DNA of 64,000 nt, from positions 2,315,001-2,379,000 of the forward strand of contig NC_015275.1 in the NCBI RefSeq assembly GCF_000178835.2. The letters are read 5' to 3'. Both the position numbers and the translations under genes were made by a program. Position 1 is the first letter of the stretch. Every line of letters begins with the position of its first letter. The stretch comes from Cellulosilyticum lentocellum DSM 5427. GTDB taxonomy: Bacteria; Bacillota; Clostridia; Lachnospirales; Cellulosilyticaceae. Shown here one piece after another: positions 25,976 to 35,970 of the stretch. The notes beneath the pieces are model-generated. The model saw only the letters and a program-made list of their open reading frames with translations. It was not told where the DNA came from and ran no database searches.

Positions 25976-27790
25976 ATGTCTCTTTCAAAACAATCGAAAA
26001 TAAGAAATTTCTCTATCATTGCCCATATTGATCATGGTAAGAGTACACTTGCGGACCGTATTATTCAAATGACGGGTACACTTACAGCACGCGAAATGCA
26101 AGAACAAGTTCTAGACAATATGGATTTAGAAAGAGAACGTGGGATTACCATTAAATCACAAGCGGTAAGGTTGGTATATAAAGCAAAAGATGGGGAAGAG
26201 TATGTATTTAATTTAATTGATACTCCAGGCCACGTTGATTTTAACTATGAGGTATCTAGAAGCCTGGCAGCTTGTGAAGGTGCTGTGTTAGTTGTAGATG
26301 CAGCACAGGGTATTGAAGCACAAACACTTGCTAATGTTTATTTAGCCTTAGAGCATGATTTAGAAATTATGCCGGTTATTAATAAAATCGATTTACCAAG
26401 TGCTGACCCAGAGCGTGTCAAAGAAGAAATAGAAGACATTATTGGGTTAGATGCTAGTCATGCACCACTCATTTCAGCTAAGACAGGACTTAATGTGGAA
26501 GATGTATTAGAACAAATAGTGACTCATATCCCAGCACCAACAGGTGATATGGATGCACCACTTAAAGCGTTAATTTTTGACTCATTATATGATCCTTATA
26601 AAGGAGTCATTGTATTTTGCAGAATTAAAGAAGGAACACTTAAGCAAGGTATGCGTGTACGTATGATGGCTTCCAAGACTGAATTTGATGTGGTAGAAGT
26701 AGGAACTTTTGGTGCCGGACAATTTAGGCCAAGTGAAGAAGGCTTAATTCCAGGAGAAGTAGGTTACTTTACAGCAAGTATTAAAAATGTAAAAGATACG
26801 CATGTAGGAGATACAGTAACAGATGCCACTAATCCAGCTGATGCTCCTTTACCTGGTTATAAAAAAGCTAATCCAATGGTGTACTGTGGTCTTTACCCAG
26901 CAGATGGTGCAAAATATGGCGACCTTCGTGATAGCTTAGAAAAGCTTCAGCTTAATGACGCAGCCCTTGTATTTGAACCTGAGACCTCTATTGCTTTAGG
27001 CTTTGGATTTAGATGTGGTTTCTTGGGACTACTTCATATGGAAATTATCCAAGAACGTTTAGAACGTGAATACAATTTAGACCTTGTAACAACAGCACCA
27101 AATGTTATTTATAAAGTACATCAGACTAATGGAGAGGTCATTGAACTCTCTAATCCAGCTAATCTACCAGATCCATCTTACATTAAATATATGGAAGAAC
27201 CAATGGTTAATGCTAAAATTATTGTACCAACAGAATATGTGGGAGCTGTTATGGAACTTTGCCAAGAGCGAAGGGGAATCTACTTCGGAATGGAATATTT
27301 AGAGGCCACACGTGCGGTGCTCAATTACGATTTGCCTCTTAATGAGATTATTTATGATTTCTTTGATGCGCTTAAATCAAGAACAAGAGGTTATGCTTCT
27401 TTTGACTATGAAATGAAAGGTTACCAAGAATCTAAATTAGTTAAATTAGATATCTTAGTTAACAAAGAAATTGTAGATGCTCTTTCTTTAATTGTTCACG
27501 AAACAAATGCAGTTCATAAAGGAAGAAAAATCGTTGAGAAGCTCAAGAAAGAAATTCCAAAACACTTATTTGAAATTCCAATTCAAGCAGCTATCGGTAA
27601 TAAAGTCATTGCTAGAGAAACAATCAGTGCTATGCGTAAGGACGTTCTTGCAAAATGCTATGGTGGTGATATTTCACGTAAGCGTAAATTATTAGAAAAA
27701 CAAAAAGAAGGTAAAAAACGTATGCGTCAAGTAGGTAACGTAGAAGTACCACAAGAGGCCTTCATGAGCGTACTTAAATTAGATGAATAG
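25976..27790 (+). CDS. lepA: Elongation factor 4 (LepA)
   Basis: EF4 is a translational GTPase that acts on ribosomes during initiation or stalled elongation. The 604-residue protein shows G1 [11 protein letters not shown]2 [10 protein letters not shown]3 DTPGHVDF and G4 NKIDLP, domain II, the two EF-G-like domains (III and V), and the LepA-specific C-terminal domain ending in [19 protein letters not shown]-like basic sequence. Length and order are normal. The start has AAGGAGGGG upstream. The lepA-hemW-hrcA-grpE-dnaK-dnaJ order matches B. subtilis. Confidence 0.97.
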   Translation: MSLSKQSKIRNFSIIAHIDHGKSTLADRIIQMTGTLTAREMQEQVLDNMDLERERGITIKSQAVRLVYKAKDGEEYVFNLIDTPGHVDFNYEVSRSLAACEGAVLVVDAAQGIEAQTLANVYLALEHDLEIMPVINKIDLPSADPERVKEEIEDIIGLDASHAPLISAKTGLNVEDVLEQIVTHIPAPTGDMDAPLKALIFDSLYDPYKGVIVFCRIKEGTLKQGMRVRMMASKTEFDVVEVGTFGAGQFRPSEEGLIPGEVGYFTASIKNVKDTHVGDTVTDATNPADAPLPGYKKANPMVYCGLYPADGAKYGDLRDSLEKLQLNDAALVFEPETSIALGFGFRCGFLGLLHMEIIQERLEREYNLDLVTTAPNVIYKVHQTNGEVIELSNPANLPDPSYIKYMEEPMVNAKIIVPTEYVGAVMELCQERRGIYFGMEYLEATRAVLNYDLPLNEIIYDFFDALKSRTRGYASFDYEMKGYQESKLVKLDILVNKEIVDALSLIVHETNAVHKGRKIVEKLKKEIPKHLFEIPIQAAIGNKVIARETISAMRKDVLAKCYGGDISRKRKLLEKQKEGKKRMRQVGNVEVPQEAFMSVLKLDE

Positions 27791-27801
27791 AGGAATAGAT
27801 T

Positions 27802-28932
27802 ATGCCAATTGGTCTTTATATCCATATTCCTTTTTGTGCATCTAAGTGCTATTATTGTGATTTCCTATCTTTTAAAAGACATGAAAAGCAAGAAGCTTAC
27901 GTGGATGCACTGATTCAGGAAATGGAACAAACTAAAAAAGATCTAGTAAGTGGCACAACTATAAAGTCCATTTTCATAGGTGGTGGTACTCCAACAGTAC
28001 TACCACCCCTTTTATTGGACAAATTATTAAAAGCTGTTGTGTCATGTTTTAATATAGAACCTGATGCTGAATGGACCATTGAAGCTAATCCAGGGACAAT
28101 AGATATAGAGAAGCTTCAGGTTCTAAGAAAGTATCCTATTACTAGAATAAGCTTAGGTTTACAGTCTACTCATGATGACTTACTAAGAAAAATCGGAAGA
28201 ATTCATACCTTTAAGGATTGGGAAGAAAGTATAGGGCTTATTAAGCAACATACTTCATGGGAAATTAATACAGACTTAATGTTTGCACTTCCAGGACAAA
28301 CAGAAGAGGCCTTTCTTGAGACTTTAAATACAGTTACGGCTTATGATATAGACCACTTATCTGTTTACGCGCTGATTATAGAAGAAGGCACAACTTTTTA
28401 TAAGCTTTATGAAGAAGGCAAATTAGAAGTAGCATCGGATGAGTTGGATCGCCGAATGTATCATACAGCGCAACGTTATTTAAATGATAAGGGCTATATT
28501 CAATATGAAATTTCAAATTGGTCAAAGCCAGATAAGAGTTGTAAGCATAATGCAATCTATTGGCAATTAGAACCGTATATAGGAATAGGCCTGGGAGCAC
28601 ATTCATTGATGAATCATGCTAGATATTATAATGAAACAAATATGGAAGCGTATTTATCGGCAGCAGGTAATCTTTCTTTACTAAGGAAAGAAGAAGAGAA
28701 ACTTACTAAAGAAATGGCAATGCAAGAATACATGTTTTTGGGGCTTCGTTTACTTCAAGGCATTGATACATTAGCATTTGAGAAACGTTTTGGAGAAAGT
28801 GTGTGGCAAGTTTATAACGAACAATTAACCAAATGGATAAAATATAATGTACTTGTAAAAGATAAAGAAAGAATCTATTTATCACCTTATGGTTTAGATG
28901 TTTGTAATGAGGTTTTTGCTTCTTTTTTATAA
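27802..28932 (+). CDS. hemW: Radical SAM heme chaperone HemW
   Basis: HemW is a coproporphyrinogen oxidase-like radical SAM protein that binds heme and is thought to hand it to target enzymes. The 376-residue protein begins MPIGLYIHIPFCASKCYYCDF, which holds the CxxxCxxC cluster motif (CASKCYYC), followed by GGGTPT (SAM binding) and the C-terminal HemW domain. The absence of the extra N-terminal residues seen in HemN supports HemW. It starts 11 bases after lepA. Confidence 0.93.
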   Translation: MPIGLYIHIPFCASKCYYCDFLSFKRHEKQEAYVDALIQEMEQTKKDLVSGTTIKSIFIGGGTPTVLPPLLLDKLLKAVVSCFNIEPDAEWTIEANPGTIDIEKLQVLRKYPITRISLGLQSTHDDLLRKIGRIHTFKDWEESIGLIKQHTSWEINTDLMFALPGQTEEAFLETLNTVTAYDIDHLSVYALIIEEGTTFYKLYEEGKLEVASDELDRRMYHTAQRYLNDKGYIQYEISNWSKPDKSCKHNAIYWQLEPYIGIGLGAHSLMNHARYYNETNMEAYLSAAGNLSLLRKEEEKLTKEMAMQEYMFLGLRLLQGIDTLAFEKRFGESVWQVYNEQLTKWIKYNVLVKDKERIYLSPYGLDVCNEVFASFL

Positions 28933-28956
28933 ATACAAAATTCTTTAGATAGGATA

Positions 28957-28985
28957 TTGACAACTGAAAATTTTAGTGATATCTT
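28957..28985 (+). promoter_or_regulatory. SigA-type promoter of the hrcA heat-shock operon
   Basis: TTGACA (28957-28962), a 17-base spacer and TATCTT (28980-28985), immediately before the CIRCE operator. Confidence 0.7.
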
Positions 28986-28995
28986 TATTTTATAG

Positions 28996-29022
28996 TTAGC
29001 ACTCGTTAATGGTGAGTGCTAA
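28996..29022 (+). promoter_or_regulatory. CIRCE operator (HrcA binding site)
   Basis: Perfect inverted repeat TTAGCACTC - N9 - GAGTGCTAA just downstream of the promoter and 21 bases before hrcA. It is the canonical HrcA repressor target and indicates that the operon represses itself until heat shock. Confidence 0.97.
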
Positions 29023-29043
29023 CAACAAGAAGGAAGTGATAGG

Positions 29044-30081
29044 ATGGATATAGACGGACGTAAGCTGAAAATACTTGAAGCAATCATTCGTGATTATATA
29101 GAAACAGGAGATCCTGTTGGTTCTAGAACTATTTCTAAGAAGTACGATTTAGGCGTTAGTTCTGCTACCATTCGTAATGAAATGGCAGACCTAGAAGAAC
29201 TCGGTCTCATTGTGCAGCCACACACTTCTGCTGGAAGAATTCCTTCTGATAAAGGATATCGCCTTTATGTAGATGGTATGATGCAACGTACACACATTGA
29301 ACCAGAAATAGAAGAAATCATTTTAAAGATGATTAAGGATAGAGTTAATCGTATTGATACACTAGTGGAAGAAACTGCTAAGCTTATTGCAATGCTCACT
29401 AATTGTGCAACCATTGCTAGTACACCTTCTATTACTCAGGTACGTATTAAGCACCTTCAACTTGTTCCAATAGATGAGCACTCTGTAGCATGTGTGATTG
29501 TGACAGATACGAATAGTGTGAAAAATCACATTATCCCTACACCTAAAGCTATTGATTTTAATATATGTAATGCTTTAACACACATTTTAAATGAAAGCAT
29601 AAAAGGAAGCACACTGAGTCAAATTAGCTTAGATAAAATACGAGTATCTATTGAAGAAAAAATGAAGGAATACGGTACCATTGCAGGAAGTGTATTAGAG
29701 GCTATTGATAAAACCTTGCATCAAGAAGATATGCCAGATATTTATATACGTGGTGCCAATAATATTCTTGACTTTGAGGAATTCAATAACAAAGAAAAAG
29801 CAAGAGAATTATTTAAAGTATTGGAAGAAAAGCCATATTTATTACAAGTGTTAGATCATACACCACCTAACACCATTACAATCCGTATTGGAGAAGAAAA
29901 TATACTAACTCCAATGAAAGATTGTAGTGTTGTAACAACAAGTTACAGTATAGGGGAACATACCATTGGTAACATAGGTATTATTGGTCCAACACGTATG
30001 GATTATGGTCAAGTCGTTTCAGTACTTGAATACGTCTCTCATCATATAACGAATATGTTAAGAGAAATGAACGACTCTTAA
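29044..30081 (+). CDS. hrcA: Heat-inducible transcription repressor HrcA
   Basis: HrcA binds the CIRCE element and represses chaperone genes; GroEL controls its activity. The 345-residue protein has an N-terminal winged helix (RKLKILEAIIRDYIETGDPVG to about 75, with SSATIRNEMADLEELGL) and the C-terminal GAF-like domain. The start ATG has AGGAAGTGA upstream. It leads the operon hrcA-grpE-dnaK-dnaJ and its operator lies just before it. Confidence 0.96.
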   Translation: MDIDGRKLKILEAIIRDYIETGDPVGSRTISKKYDLGVSSATIRNEMADLEELGLIVQPHTSAGRIPSDKGYRLYVDGMMQRTHIEPEIEEIILKMIKDRVNRIDTLVEETAKLIAMLTNCATIASTPSITQVRIKHLQLVPIDEHSVACVIVTDTNSVKNHIIPTPKAIDFNICNALTHILNESIKGSTLSQISLDKIRVSIEEKMKEYGTIAGSVLEAIDKTLHQEDMPDIYIRGANNILDFEEFNNKEKARELFKVLEEKPYLLQVLDHTPPNTITIRIGEENILTPMKDCSVVTTSYSIGEHTIGNIGIIGPTRMDYGQVVSVLEYVSHHITNMLREMNDS

Positions 30082-30098
30082 CGTGAAAGGGTGAAATC

Positions 30099-30662
30099 AT
30101 GGAGGAAAATAAAAAAGTTGATGAAGTACTAGAGGCTGATCAAGTGTCAGAAGTAGAAGAAAGTACATCTGCTGAAGTAGAAGATCCTAAAGAGACTGAA
30201 GCTGAGGTTGTAGAAGAAACGCCTGAAGAAACAAAAGAAGAATCAGATAAATCAGCAGAATATCTTGAACGCTTACAACGTTTAATGGCGGAGTTTGATA
30301 ACTACAGAAAACGTAGTGAAAAAGAAAAATCTGATAGCTATGATTTTGCAGTAAGTAATACAGTAGCTGAGTTATTACCTGTTATTGACAACTTTGAACG
30401 TGCCCTTCAAGTAGAAAGTGAAGATAAAAACTTCTATACAGGGGTGGAAATGATTTATAAACAGTTAATGAGTATGCTTGAAAAGTTGCATGTAACATCA
30501 ATTGAAGCAGAAGGCAAAGAATTTGACCCAAATCTTCACAATGCGATTATGCACATAGATGATGAAGCTTATGGAGAAAATATCATTGTTAAAGAACTTC
30601 AAAAAGGTTATTTATATAAAGAAAAAGTGATTAGACATAGTTTAGTCCAAGTAGCAAATTAA
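30099..30662 (+). CDS. grpE: Nucleotide exchange factor GrpE
   Basis: GrpE releases ADP from DnaK. The 187-residue protein has an acidic low-complexity N-terminus (about 1-48, rich in Glu), a long coiled coil (about 50-100, LERLQRLMAEFDNYRKRSEKE), and the beta-wing domain with GVEMIYKQL and EFDPNLHNAIM. It lies between hrcA and dnaK with short gaps. Confidence 0.95.
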   Translation: MEENKKVDEVLEADQVSEVEESTSAEVEDPKETEAEVVEETPEETKEESDKSAEYLERLQRLMAEFDNYRKRSEKEKSDSYDFAVSNTVAELLPVIDNFERALQVESEDKNFYTGVEMIYKQLMSMLEKLHVTSIEAEGKEFDPNLHNAIMHIDDEAYGENIIVKELQKGYLYKEKVIRHSLVQVAN

Positions 30663-30689
30663 TATTAGTTTAGTAGGAGGAAAATAATC

Positions 30690-32534
30690 ATGGGTAAAAT
30701 TATAGGAATTGACTTAGGAACAACAAACTCTTGTGTATCTGTTATGGAAGGTGGAAAACCAGTTGTCATCGTTAATGCTGATGGTAATAGAACAACACCA
30801 TCTGTTGTTGGTTTTAGTAAAACTGGTGAAAGACTTGTAGGGGATGTGGCAAAGCGTCAAGCTGTTACAAATCATGAGAGAACAGTAATCTCTATTAAGC
30901 GTCACATGGGAACAGACTACAAAGTAAATATTGATGACAAAAAATTCTCACCACAAGAAATCTCAGCAATCATTCTTCAAAAATTAAAAGCTGATGCAGA
31001 AGCTCACCTTGGTGAAAGTGTAACAGAAGCAGTCATTACTGTACCAGCTTACTTCACAGATAGCCAAAGACAAGCAACTAAAGATGCTGGACGTATCGCA
31101 GGTCTTGATGTAAAACGTATTATTAATGAACCAACAGCTGCTGCTTTAGCTTATGGTCTTGATAATGAACATGAACAAAAAATCATGGTATACGACCTTG
31201 GTGGTGGTACATTCGACGTATCTGTTATTGATATCGGTGATGGTGTCATTGAAGTACTTGCAACAAGCGGTGATAATAACCTTGGTGGAGATGATTTTGA
31301 CCAAAAAGTAATTGATTATTTAGTATCAGAATTCAAAAAACAAGAAGGCATTGACCTTTCAGCAGATAAAGTAGCAATGCAACGTTTAAAAGAAGCTGCT
31401 GAAACAGCTAAAAAAGAACTTTCACAAAAAACAAGTGCCAATGTACTTATTCCATTTATCTGCAGTGAAGGAAAGAGTTTAGATGTAACCATTACACGTG
31501 CTAAATTCGACGAATTAACACAAGATTTAGTAGAAAGAACAATGGGACCAGTTAGAACAGCACTTAGCGATGCAGGTCTTAATGCTTCAGAACTTGATAA
31601 AGTATTATTAGTTGGTGGTTCTACACGTATTCCAGCTGTTCAAGATGCTGTAAAACGTATTACAGGAAAAGACCCATTCAAAGGTATTAACCCAGATGAA
31701 TGTGTTGCTGTAGGAGCAGCTATTCAAGGCGGTAAACTTTCTGGTGAAGCTGGTTCAGGAGATATTCTTCTTCTTGACGTAACACCTCTTTCACTTGGTA
31801 TTGAAACAATGGGTGGTGTAGCTACAACAGTTATTCCTAGAAATACAACTATCCCAACTAAGAAATCACAAGTATTCTCAACAGCAGCAGATAATCAACC
31901 AGCCGTTGATATTCATGTAGTTCAAGGTGAAAGACCAATGGCTAATGACAATAAAACGCTTGGTAACTTTAAATTAGATGGTATTATGCCAGCTCCACGT
32001 GGGGTACCACAAATTGAAGTAACATTTGATATTGATGCTAATGGTATTGTTAAAGTATCTGCCAAAGACCTTGGAACAGGTAAAGAACAACACATTACAA
32101 TCACGGCTAGCACAAATCTTAGTGATGATGAAATTGAAAAAGCTGTTAAAGAAGCAGAACAATTTGCAGCTGAAGATAAAAAACGTAAAGAAGCTATCGA
32201 TGTTAAAAATGAAGCAGACAGTATGGTATTCCAAACAGAAAAAATGCTTAAAGACATGGAAGATAAATTAGAAGCTGATGATAAAGCTAAAGTGGATGCA
32301 GCACTTACAAAATTAAAAGAACTTAATGAAAAAGCTGTTATCGGTGCTATGACTGATGAACAAGTTGCTGAACTTAAAGCAGCTAAAGAAGAGTTAACAA
32401 CAGTATTCTATGGAATCTCTGAAAAATTATATAGTCAAGCAGCACCAGATATGGGCGCTCAAGATCCAAATGCAGCAGCTGGTGGCAGTGCAAAAGATGA
32501 CGATGTCATTGACGCTGATTTCAAAGAAGAATAA
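30690..32534 (+). CDS. dnaK: Molecular chaperone DnaK (Hsp70)
   Basis: DnaK is the ATP-dependent Hsp70 chaperone. The 614 residues show the phosphate 1 motif [10 protein letters not shown], phosphate 2 ([15 protein letters not shown]), the adenosine motif ([14 protein letters not shown]), the linker [11 protein letters not shown], the substrate-binding domain and a C-terminal lid that ends [12 protein letters not shown], typical of bacterial DnaK. The start has TAGGAGGAAAA upstream. It is part of the CIRCE-controlled operon. Confidence 0.98.
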   Translation: MGKIIGIDLGTTNSCVSVMEGGKPVVIVNADGNRTTPSVVGFSKTGERLVGDVAKRQAVTNHERTVISIKRHMGTDYKVNIDDKKFSPQEISAIILQKLKADAEAHLGESVTEAVITVPAYFTDSQRQATKDAGRIAGLDVKRIINEPTAAALAYGLDNEHEQKIMVYDLGGGTFDVSVIDIGDGVIEVLATSGDNNLGGDDFDQKVIDYLVSEFKKQEGIDLSADKVAMQRLKEAAETAKKELSQKTSANVLIPFICSEGKSLDVTITRAKFDELTQDLVERTMGPVRTALSDAGLNASELDKVLLVGGSTRIPAVQDAVKRITGKDPFKGINPDECVAVGAAIQGGKLSGEAGSGDILLLDVTPLSLGIETMGGVATTVIPRNTTIPTKKSQVFSTAADNQPAVDIHVVQGERPMANDNKTLGNFKLDGIMPAPRGVPQIEVTFDIDANGIVKVSAKDLGTGKEQHITITASTNLSDDEIEKAVKEAEQFAAEDKKRKEAIDVKNEADSMVFQTEKMLKDMEDKLEADDKAKVDAALTKLKELNEKAVIGAMTDEQVAELKAAKEELTTVFYGISEKLYSQAAPDMGAQDPNAAAGGSAKDDDVIDADFKEE

Positions 32535-32544
32535 GATAGAGTAT

Positions 32545-32579
32545 GAAACGGTCAAAGAGTACGTCTCTTTGACTGTTTC
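32545..32579 (+). promoter_or_regulatory. Intergenic stem-loop between dnaK and dnaJ
   Basis: A 15-bp stem (GAAACGGTCAAAGAG / CTCTTTGACTGTTTC, one G-T wobble) with a 5-base loop lies ten bases after the dnaK stop. It lacks a clean T-run, so it may be a partial terminator or a 3'-end protecting/processing structure that lowers dnaJ relative to dnaK. Confidence 0.65.
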
Positions 32580-32640
32580 TGTGTTCACTTATAAGGACAA
32601 ATAAATGAGATAATAAATTTGAGTAGTGGTGGTGAAAAGC

Positions 32641-33879
32641 GTGGATAAAAGAGATTATTATGAAGTCCTCGGCATAAATAAATCGGCTCAGGACGCAGAA
32701 ATAAAAAAAGCTTATCGTAAATTAGCAAAAAAATATCATCCAGATGCTAATCCGGATAATAAAGAAGCAGAAGCTAAGTTTAAAGAAATAACAGAAGCTT
32801 ATGAGGTTTTAAGTGATTCTGATAAAAAAGCAGCTTATGATCGCTATGGTCATGCAGCCTTTGAACAAGGTGCTGGAGGTGCTGGTGCAGGAGGCTTCGG
32901 TGGTTTTGGCGGTTTTGGTGGCTTTGATGGTGATATTGATCTTGGGGACATTTTAAATGGTATGTTTGGTGGTGGCTTTGGTGGTACTGGTAGTCGTAGA
33001 CGTCCAAGAGGACCAAGACCAGGTGCTGATATTAGACAGACCATTCAAATTAGTTTTGAGGAAGCAGCTTTTGGATGTGAAAAAGAGCTTTCTATTAATA
33101 CTTCGGAAATATGTGGTACATGTAATGGCACTAAAGCTAAACCTGGAACATCTACATCTACATGTACAAAATGTGGTGGTACAGGACGTGTTGTAGTGAC
33201 ACAACGTACGATTATGGGTATGATGCAAACAGAACAGGTTTGTGATGTTTGCCAAGGCGAAGGTAAAGTCATTAAAGAAAAATGTACGACTTGTCATGGG
33301 CATGGTAAAGTAAGAACCGTTAAAAAAGTAACTGTATCTATTCCAGCAGGTATTGACCATGGTCAGACGTTACGTGTATCTGGCAAGGGTGAAGTGGGAG
33401 ATCCAGGAGCACCAGCAGGTGACTTACTTGTAACAGTTTCAGTCAAATCACATCAAGTATTTGAACGTCATGGCCAAGATGTTTATATGCGTATGCCAAT
33501 TAGCTTTACTCAAGCAGCTTTAGGAGCAGAGCTTTCTATTCCAACTTTAGATGGTAATGTGAAATTTACCATTCAACCAGGTACACAAACTTCTTCTAAA
33601 TTTAGACTACAAGGCAAAGGTATACCAAGCTTACGTAATAGCAAACAGCGTGGTGACCAATATGTAGAAGTTTATATTGTAGTACCAAAGAATCTGACTG
33701 AAAAGCAAAAAAGCATCCTAAGAGAATTTGAACCGGAAGCAGGCGAGCAGGCAGAAGAATCTAAAAAAGGTTGGCAACACATTTTTAAAAAAATAAATAA
33801 TGTAAAGATAAGAAGTAAAAGCAAAAGGCTATACACTTGGATAATCTTCAAAGGTATAGCCTTTTATTCTTATGCATAA
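32641..33879 (+). CDS. dnaJ: Chaperone protein DnaJ, C-terminus extended through the terminator
   Basis: DnaJ delivers substrates to DnaK and stimulates its ATPase. It has a J domain with HPD (YHPDANPDN), a Gly/Phe-rich stretch (about 77-115), four CxxCxGxG zinc motifs ([32 protein letters not shown]), and the two beta-barrel domains. The GTG at 32641 is chosen, with GGTG upstream; earlier in-frame GTG codons at 32626-32632 lack a binding site. The 412-residue frame is about 28 residues too long: after the normal-looking ending [10 protein letters not shown] it runs through an A7 tract and the terminator hairpin. One base more or fewer in A7 (33787-33793) would stop it at 384-386 residues. 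See findings. Confidence 0.93.
   Translation: MDKRDYYEVLGINKSAQDAEIKKAYRKLAKKYHPDANPDNKEAEAKFKEITEAYEVLSDSDKKAAYDRYGHAAFEQGAGGAGAGGFGGFGGFGGFDGDIDLGDILNGMFGGGFGGTGSRRRPRGPRPGADIRQTIQISFEEAAFGCEKELSINTSEICGTCNGTKAKPGTSTSTCTKCGGTGRVVVTQRTIMGMMQTEQVCDVCQGEGKVIKEKCTTCHGHGKVRTVKKVTVSIPAGIDHGQTLRVSGKGEVGDPGAPAGDLLVTVSVKSHQVFERHGQDVYMRMPISFTQAALGAELSIPTLDGNVKFTIQPGTQTSSKFRLQGKGIPSLRNSKQRGDQYVEVYIVVPKNLTEKQKSILREFEPEAGEQAEESKKGWQHIFKKINNVKIRSKSKRLYTWIIFKGIAFYSYA
33823..33868. terminator. Terminator after dnaJ, also facing the reverse-strand small gene
   Basis: A 12-bp perfect stem (AAAAGGCTATAC / GTATAGCCTTTT) with a 19-base loop and a T-rich tail. It lies inside the 3' end of the present dnaJ frame and between convergent genes. 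Confidence 0.82.
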
Positions 33880-33890
33880 GGAAAGGACGG

Positions 33891-34082
33891 CTAAGCTTCT
33901 TTAGAAGTGTGTTCTATTTCCTGTTTTGAAAAAGATTCATGTGATTTGAGATAGTCTCTTATAGCATAAAGGACATCTCGTAATGGCCAGCAAATCAAAT
34001 AAATAATAGCAATATACATGATAAGTTGCAAAATAACTTGTCCATAAATAAAAACATAATTAATGAAGTTACCATTAGTCAT
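33891..34082 (-). CDS. Small membrane protein, unknown function
   Basis: I do not recognise a family. The 63-residue protein has a hydrophobic stretch (about 7-33, YVFIYGQVILQLIMYIAIIY then LICW), which fits one or two membrane helices, then a basic-acidic tail. The start is supported by an excellent AAAGGAGGTG six bases ahead of the ATG, far better than expected by chance. It is alone on the reverse strand between dnaJ and prmA and can use the dnaJ terminator. No clear promoter was found. Confidence 0.65.
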   Translation of the reverse strand: MTNGNFINYVFIYGQVILQLIMYIAIIYLICWPLRDVLYAIRDYLKSHESFSKQEIEHTSKEA

Positions 34083-34181
34083 AAAAACACCTCCTTTATG
34101 TTAATGTTACAAATAATAAGGCGAATCATACATCCAATTTATGTGGAAAATAGTATGAAGGAGGGTAAAAATGGACATAGC

Positions 34182-34210
34182 TTGAATTATAAAATACTTT
34201 CACTTATAAT
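34182..34210 (+). promoter_or_regulatory. SigA-type promoter of prmA
   Basis: TTGAAT (34182-34187), 17-base spacer, TATAAT (34205-34210), 32 bases before the prmA start. Confidence 0.75.
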
Positions 34211-34242
34211 ATGAACTATTACAGATAGATGGAGATGAAATA

Positions 34243-35211
34243 ATGAATTGGTTAGAAGTAACTATAGATACATCCAAACAAGGATTAGAAACAATAACAG
34301 GTATATTATTACAACTGGGCGTTACGGGATTTGTGATTCAAGATCCTGATGATTTTGATGAATTTTTAACTTATCAAGGTAAAACTTGGGATTACATGGA
34401 TGAAGATGTAGAAAAACTTAAAGATTGTCCGACTAATATCAAATTCTATTTAGCAGAGAATATGCAAGGACAAGAAACTTTTAAGGAAATTAAAAAGACG
34501 TTAGAACGTATGAAAGATTCATCTGAAGGAGCAGACTACGGCTCATTAGAAATGAGTCTAGGTAACGTTAACGAAGAAGACTGGGCAAATAATTGGAAAA
34601 AGTATTTTAAACCTTTTGAAGTAGGGGAGAAATTTGTTATTAAACCTACTTGGGAAAGTTATAATGAAAATACAAACCGAATGATTTTAGAAATAGATCC
34701 TAATTCATCTTTTGGAACCGGTCAACATTATACGACTCAACTTTGTATTGAACAATTAGAACAAATCATTAAGCCAGATGCCAAAGTACTTGATATGGGA
34801 TGCGGCAGTGGTATTTTATCGATTGCAACACTTTTATTAGGTGCACAACATGTAACAGCAGTAGATATTGATCAAAATTCAGTCGATATTGCAAAAGATA
34901 ATTTTATACAAAATGGTATGAAACAAGGCCAATTCGCACTTCATTGTGGCAATGTTATAGCAGATGAAGCATTAGTTAAGATCATTGGACAAGGTTGTTA
35001 TGACGTAGTAGTAGCCAATATTGTGGCAGACGTCATTATTGGCATGAAGGAACTTTTAAAGGACTTCCTCAAACCAGGAGGAACACTCATTGCTTCAGGT
35101 ATTATTGGTGATCGCAGTGAGGAAGTGAAAGAACATTTGAAGAGTGTCGGATTTACGGTAAAACATATGACAGAGAAAAATGATTGGGTAGCCATTATGG
35201 CTGATTTTTAA
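34243..35211 (+). CDS. prmA: Ribosomal protein L11 methyltransferase PrmA
   Basis: PrmA trimethylates L11 with S-adenosylmethionine. The 322-residue protein has an N-terminal substrate domain with NWLEVTIDTS and WANNWKKYFKP, the NSSFGTGQHYTT segment, then the Rossmann methyltransferase core with VLDMGCGSGILSIATLLLGA (motif I) and VVANIVADVI. Its place between dnaJ and rsmE is conserved in Firmicutes. The start ATG has GGAGATG upstream. Confidence 0.94.
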   Translation: MNWLEVTIDTSKQGLETITGILLQLGVTGFVIQDPDDFDEFLTYQGKTWDYMDEDVEKLKDCPTNIKFYLAENMQGQETFKEIKKTLERMKDSSEGADYGSLEMSLGNVNEEDWANNWKKYFKPFEVGEKFVIKPTWESYNENTNRMILEIDPNSSFGTGQHYTTQLCIEQLEQIIKPDAKVLDMGCGSGILSIATLLLGAQHVTAVDIDQNSVDIAKDNFIQNGMKQGQFALHCGNVIADEALVKIIGQGCYDVVVANIVADVIIGMKELLKDFLKPGGTLIASGIIGDRSEEVKEHLKSVGFTVKHMTEKNDWVAIMADF

Positions 35212-35227
35212 ACGAGAAGGGTGAATT

Positions 35228-35968
35228 ATGGCGAAATTTTTTGTAAATTCAGAAGATGTGTTTGAAAATGAAATCCACATAAAAGGAACGGATGTTAATC
35301 ATATTAAAAATGTCTTACGTCTACCTGTAGGCAAAGAAATTTTAATTAACAATAGACAAGGCAAGGACTATAAGTGTATAATAAAGTTAATTGATACAGA
35401 TTTAGTAACGGCTGATATTATAGGTGAACTAGAAGAGACAACAGAACCTGCTGTACAAACCGTTTTATTTCAATCTCTCATAAAAGGGGAAAAGATGGAG
35501 TTTGTGATTCAAAAAGCAATTGAAATTGGTGTGACAGTCATTATTCCTATCATAACAGAACGTTGTATTGTAAAACTTGAATCGGATAAAAAAACAAAAA
35601 GTAAGTGTGAACGTTGGCAAAAAATAGCAGAAAGTGCAGCAAAACAAAGCAAAAGAGGTATTGTGCCAGAAGTTTTGTGGCCGATGACATTTAAAGAAGC
35701 ACTTACCTATGCTAAACAACAATTAGAGGTGTCTTGTATTCCTTTTGAGAATGAACATGCCTATCATATTAAGACTTATTTAAAAAACTGTAAAGCCAAA
35801 TCAATAGGTATATTCATTGGACCAGAAGGAGGCTTTACAGATGAAGAAGTACTTTTAGCAAGTACTTTTCAAATAAGTCCGATCACATTAGGTAAGCGTA
35901 TTTTAAGAAGTGAGACAGCTGGACTTGTAACTTTAGCCAACATCATGTATGAGATGGGAGAGATTTAG
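35228..35968 (+). CDS. rsmE: 16S rRNA (uracil-1498-N3)-methyltransferase RsmE
   Basis: RsmE is a SPOUT-class methyltransferase that modifies U1498 of 16S rRNA. The 246-residue protein contains an N-terminal PUA-like part (KGTDVNHIKNVLRLPVG) and the knotted domain with SLIKGEKMEFVIQKAIEIGV, ESAAKQSKR, GPEGGFTDEE and LGKRILRSETA, all family signatures. It follows prmA by 16 bases. Confidence 0.95.
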   Translation: MAKFFVNSEDVFENEIHIKGTDVNHIKNVLRLPVGKEILINNRQGKDYKCIIKLIDTDLVTADIIGELEETTEPAVQTVLFQSLIKGEKMEFVIQKAIEIGVTVIIPIITERCIVKLESDKKTKSKCERWQKIAESAAKQSKRGIVPEVLWPMTFKEALTYAKQQLEVSCIPFENEHAYHIKTYLKNCKAKSIGIFIGPEGGFTDEEVLLASTFQISPITLGKRILRSETAGLVTLANIMYEMGEI

Positions 35969-35970
35969 CA

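Noticed and set aside
32953-33360. Open frames opposite dnaJ with repetitive Thr, Cys or Pro content
   Set aside because: They arise from the Gly-rich and Cys-rich codons of dnaJ read backwards.
34171-34185. Four-codon ORF (MDIA) with a strong GGAGGG ribosome binding site before prmA
   Set aside because: It overlaps the -35 of the better prmA promoter and would not be in that transcript; no sign of attenuation.
34026-34214. 62-codon frame overlapping the reverse-strand 63-residue gene
   Set aside because: It has no binding site and overlaps a better supported gene on the other strand.
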